Source of the DNA: a virus
IMG/VR virus record: IMGVR_UViG_3300033143_000565
Location: 1 to 22,700 of that record
Length of the DNA stretch: 22,700 nucleotides
Direction: 5' to 3' (one strand)
This document shows, piece by piece, positions 21,301 through 22,700 of this stretch. The notes beneath the pieces are model-generated. The model was given only the letters and a program-made list of their open reading frames with translations. It was not told the DNA's origin and did not search any database. Numbering within the stretch: position 1 is the first letter of the stretch; each line of letters opens with the position of its first letter. The position numbers were made by a program, and so were the translations under genes.

Positions 21301-22700
21301 GGTCATTGGTTAGAGTTAATTGAGTGGTTACACCTGTAGTAAAGTCTACGCCATCTGCGAAGTTCTCTACGAATATATTACCAGCAATAGGACTTCCATC
21401 CAGAGCAGCTTGTAATGCAGCAGGTGTAATAGCACGAGTTGTATCTACACCAGCAACAGCTTCTGCATCTGTGGCTAGTTCTACTAAACCCTCTGCTGAA
21501 TCTGTAGCTGAGATAACACCAAGGTTTGTACGAGCTGTAGAAGCATCAGACGCACCTGTACCACCATCGGCAACAGCTAGGTCTGTAATACCTGTAATAG
21601 TTCCACCAGTAAGTACAGCAGTACCTCCAGTGATTGCTACAGCGTTAGCATTCTGCACAGCCATAGTACCGAGCTCAGAACTTGTTAATGTTGTATTAAT
21701 CCAGACAGCAGCGCCTACAGAGTCATCGACGCAACGATAAGCTTCATCATTAGTTACATCTACCCACACAGAGCCTTCATGGAATGTACCATTTGCACCT
21801 GTTCCTGCACTATCGTCGTCAGCATCAGGAGCTGAAGTAGCATCGAACTTGCTCTCAGCAGTATTGTTCAGCTTAGTGATTACAGAAGCAGAGAGCATAG
21901 CTTCTTCAACTACACCAGCTTGAATAGTAGTTGCACCATCTGCTACAGAGACTACATCTCCAGAATGAGCAGGGTGAGTGTAGTCATTAGCATTAGTATC
22001 AATAGTATCTAGCTTAGTACCATCAGTTGCTACATCTCGACCATCAATCAAACCATCAGTGGTAGTATTACCAGAGAGGATTGGAGTGGTTAGAGTCTTA
22101 TTCTCAAGAGTCTGTGTATTAGTAGTACCTACAACGGCCCCAGTTGCCCCGTGAGCAGTCGTATCATTCTCATGGGTAGTAAGGTCAGCATCTAGAGCTC
22201 GCGTGTCTACATCAGCCTGTAGTTCAGCAAGGGCAGCATTAAGTTCTGTAGCCGTTAGGTTACCAGAAGCAGCAGTGGTTACAGTGTTATCAGCTACAAC
22301 AAGAGTGGCACCAGCAATAGTACCTTCAGATATGGTAGCTGTACCTGTAGTAATATTATCTACATAAAAGTCTTTAAACCGTTTAAGTGTAGTACCCATA
22401 TCTGCAGCACTATCAGTGGCAGGGGTAAGTACACCATGAGAGAGGCTAAACTGCAGCACAGGAGCACCGCTACCTGTTGAATCAATCCAAAACTCAATAG
22501 TATCACCATTAACTGTGATATAATTGTGCTTATCTACATCTGATATAATAGGAATATATGTACCTTCAGCAGCAGTTCCATCGTGTTTATGCCCTGTAGA
22601 TGTTGCAAATGCTTGTACTATAGCATTATATTCATTATTAATCTGAGAAGCATCAGCTACCTCGTTATTAACAATATTAGCTGCTTCTTGTCTTACGTAA
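18362..22700 (-). CDS. Tail fibre / receptor-binding protein (5' end beyond window)
   Basis: A large tail-fibre gene that runs off the right edge: the frame stays open beyond the GTG at 22459 to base 22699, adding 80 residues, including a TGHKHDGTAAEGTYIP motif (about 22600-22553) seen at fibre N-termini. About 1445 residues are visible. In order: SAADMGTTLKRFKDFYVDNI; collagen-like or shaft repeats with LADGGTG-type (here VADGGTGASDASTART) and ELATDAEAVAGVDT..A.TPAAL motifs; a T7-fibre-like EAYFDGVTQHHDTF segment; three tandem repeats of about 90-97 residues (20953-20012); a discoidin/F5/8C-like domain (about 19740-19400); a CBM-like jelly roll (about 19200-18830); and a C-terminal domain (about 18665-18365). 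It binds host surface glycans, by inference. The true start is outside the window. Confidence 0.9.
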   Translation of the reverse strand, partial: YVRQEAANIVNNEVADASQINNEYNAIVQAFATSTGHKHDGTAAEGTYIPIISDVDKHNYITVNGDTIEFWIDSTGSGAPVLQFSLSHGVLTPATDSAADMGTTLKRFKDFYVDNITTGTATISEGTIAGATLVVADNTVTTAASGNLTATELNAALAELQADVDTRALDADLTTHENDTTAHGATGAVVGTTNTQTLENKTLTTPILSGNTTTDGLIDGRDVATDGTKLDTIDTNANDYTHPAHSGDVVSVADGATTIQAGVVEEAMLSASVITKLNNTAESKFDATSAPDADDDSAGTGANGTFHEGSVWVDVTNDEAYRCVDDSVGAAVWINTTLTSSELGTMAVQNANAVAITGGTAVLTGGTITGITDLAVADGGTGASDASTARTNLGVISATDSAEGLVELATDAEAVAGVDTTRAITPAALQAALDGSPIAGNIFVENFADGVDFTTGVTTQLTLTNDPGSENYLEAYFDGVTQHHDTFTEAAGVITFDSAIVATDVEVRIGVALSIGTPSDSTVTDAKIDSTGGAIGETLVSDGAGNASWENTVSNKPSRNCAINQEAVTQGESTESGMSATIYTGNGTSQSIDNGLDMSTGDFGGLVILKSRDDIRRHMWEDTVRGATKYISSNLTNAEATGAQTVTSFDTTGVTVGTDGDCNNNAEDYVAWSFQTNKKVTGTTNRNKAYTSHYNADSGFSIVGYEGDGVVGHEIPHHLGVVPELSIWKNRDQTDAWHTQGKYIGDASNGDYLNLDTTSAITNSASIHTIFGVDTIRLNTAAGQNAIAENIISYHFASVEGVSKVGKYIGTGAAGNYVDCGFKPAFVMYKRISDTGSWVVFDAMRGAGYLLPDLSNAEGSSAILEFVDDGFVITGVSDTVNGLNDEFLFLAFAETNIDATKAWTDFTYPTTADTLSIENNTVVSVANGFNASGQVDTQYQFTGGVTHALGAGYESLNLFVYTDKLGNIGTTEHRPLIGWGSRDDADKWGVESPLDKSLRTNARHFDYESETGVVLASAEEIPAWSAFDHTDSTWRVDTTGASWVQYKQTEARILKSWRMRSGSDVTESPRQFTIEGSDDGYTWTAIDSTYTSSDYTDIGSNLWGALQDTSANTTAYLYHRINITVNNGDAGRTRIAELEFNTILPADYYLVEDGKMYEYLGDTIVTNGTFDSDTSGWDAADSTLAVVSNTLEVTETGGVNYGGATQSFATVIGKHYTIAVDLKKGTHNADFVIGTSLGASDIYNHPDESSTSFVTAATTFIAEGATTYLSLRVNSTAAASTAYFDNITCKQIAPAIERTYLAKVITNSDGEVISIDNFPVAKQDFGDVEVQNDLVVHGDIENLGVCTAWVIFDATVNPLLILDSYNVKDAIDLAVGKYRIVFEESMDTPRFSMTGGAGISEGAGTDFSIGSPTVNGCSMRATNSANTLTDYAYTCVTIFGGKEIK
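18830..19200 (-). other. Carbohydrate-binding-module-like domain within the tail fibre
   Basis: NGTFDSDTSGWDAAD opens the domain, followed by a strand-rich body (YTIAVDLKKGTHNADFVIG, TYLSLRVNSTA) and the close STAYFDNITCKQI. The N-G-x-F-x-x-x-x-x-G-W opening and FDNI close are typical of CBM4/9/22-type jelly rolls in phage fibres. Likely a glycan-binding head of the fibre. Confidence 0.6.
19400..19740 (-). other. Discoidin (F5/8 type C)-like domain within the tail fibre
   Basis: AWSAFDHTDSTWRVD, SWVQYKQTEARILKSWRM, then PRQFTIEGSDDGYTWTAIDS form the usual order of a discoidin-like glycan/lipid-binding domain: A-F-D-x(n)-W, W-[VI]-x-Y near the second strand, and F-x-[IV]-x-G-S-x-D-G-x-x-W-x-x-[IL]-D. 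Identification is by motif order; ligand unknown. Confidence 0.7.
20012..20953 (-). repeat. Three tandem protein repeats in the tail fibre
   Basis: Repeat units at about 20953-20662, 20590-20305 and 20278-20012. Each begins G-x-G (GNGTSQ, GDGVVG, GTGAAG), has an 'I/V..G......G/P.[FLS]..[IM][LYW]K' strand (LVILKSRD, LSIWKNRD, FVMYKRIS), a Trp-containing strand and a YI/YL turn, and ends with an aromatic strand (AWSFQT, SYHFAS, LAFAET). They resemble the DUF7483-like beta-sandwich repeats of marine phage fibres. Divergence between units is high. Confidence 0.65.

Noticed and set aside
21324-21740. 138-residue plus-strand ORF opposite the tail fibre
   Set aside because: Low-complexity Ser/Pro/Val/Ala translation antisense to a repetitive fibre frame; no ribosome site or neighbours on this strand.
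22380-22459. GTG 22459 as the start of the tail-fibre gene
   Set aside because: The same frame stays open for 80 more codons to the window edge and contains a fibre-type HKHDGTAAEGTYIP motif, so the gene is truncated by the window and this GTG is internal.
1-22700. CRISPR array, tRNA genes, insertion sequences or attachment sites
   Set aside because: Looked for regularly spaced repeats, cloverleaf-like runs, transposase motifs and terminal inverted repeats by eye; none was found. A tRNA scan would be needed to exclude weak candidates.

Overview
The window looks like part of the genome of a lytic, tailed bacteriophage with podovirus-type gene content, most likely from a marine or aquatic host. 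The left 7.1 kb is a tightly packed plus-strand block of DNA- and nucleotide-metabolism genes. The right 15.6 kb is a minus-strand block of virion, lysis and tail-fibre genes. The combination of a T7 gp6-type 5'-3' exonuclease, a B12-dependent class II ribonucleotide reductase, a calcineurin-like phosphoesterase, DUF1937, DUF3310 and FmdB-like small proteins, large ejection-type virion proteins, a 3-TM holin and an M15 endolysin resembles SIO1/VpV262-like (Zobellviridae-type) marine podoviruses. That placement is inference from gene content; neither the DNA polymerase nor the terminase or capsid genes are in view. No integrase, repressor, tRNA, IS element or CRISPR array was seen, and there is no gene-free stretch longer than a few tens of bases.

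Left block (1-7119, plus): the 3' part of a flap/5'-3' exonuclease, an HNH nuclease, two small proteins (one strongly acidic), a metallophosphoesterase, a DUF1937 nucleotide-deoxyribosyltransferase-like protein, a 52-aa protein, DUF3310, a 51-aa zinc-ribbon protein, NrdJ-type ribonucleotide reductase, an FmdB-type zinc ribbon, three divergent ParB/sulfiredoxin-fold proteins in a row (interrupted by one small unknown ORF), a DUF1737-like protein with an AT-hook-like tail, and a SAM-dependent methyltransferase. Nearly every start overlaps the preceding stop (ATGA or TAATG), so translational coupling is likely throughout. A good intrinsic terminator for this block lies just past the last stop, inside the 3' end of the convergent minus-strand gene.

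Right block (7105-22700, minus, transcribed right to left): a tail fibre that runs off the window edge, a small fibre-adjacent protein, a lysis group (conserved membrane protein, coiled-coil/TM protein, M15 peptidase endolysin, 3-TM holin), two beta-rich virion proteins, a small GNAT-like or T7 gp13-like protein, an Ala/Gln/Asn-rich virion protein, three unknown virion-module proteins, a 1014-aa internal or ejection protein with PWEE repeats, and finally a sialyltransferase (GT29)-like protein.

The most notable points are the ParB-fold triplet, the phage GT29-like enzyme with all three sialyltransferase-type motifs, the reductase bracketed by two zinc-ribbon micro-proteins, the modular tail fibre (three tandem repeats, a discoidin-like domain, a carbohydrate-binding-like domain), and the embedded terminator at the convergent junction.
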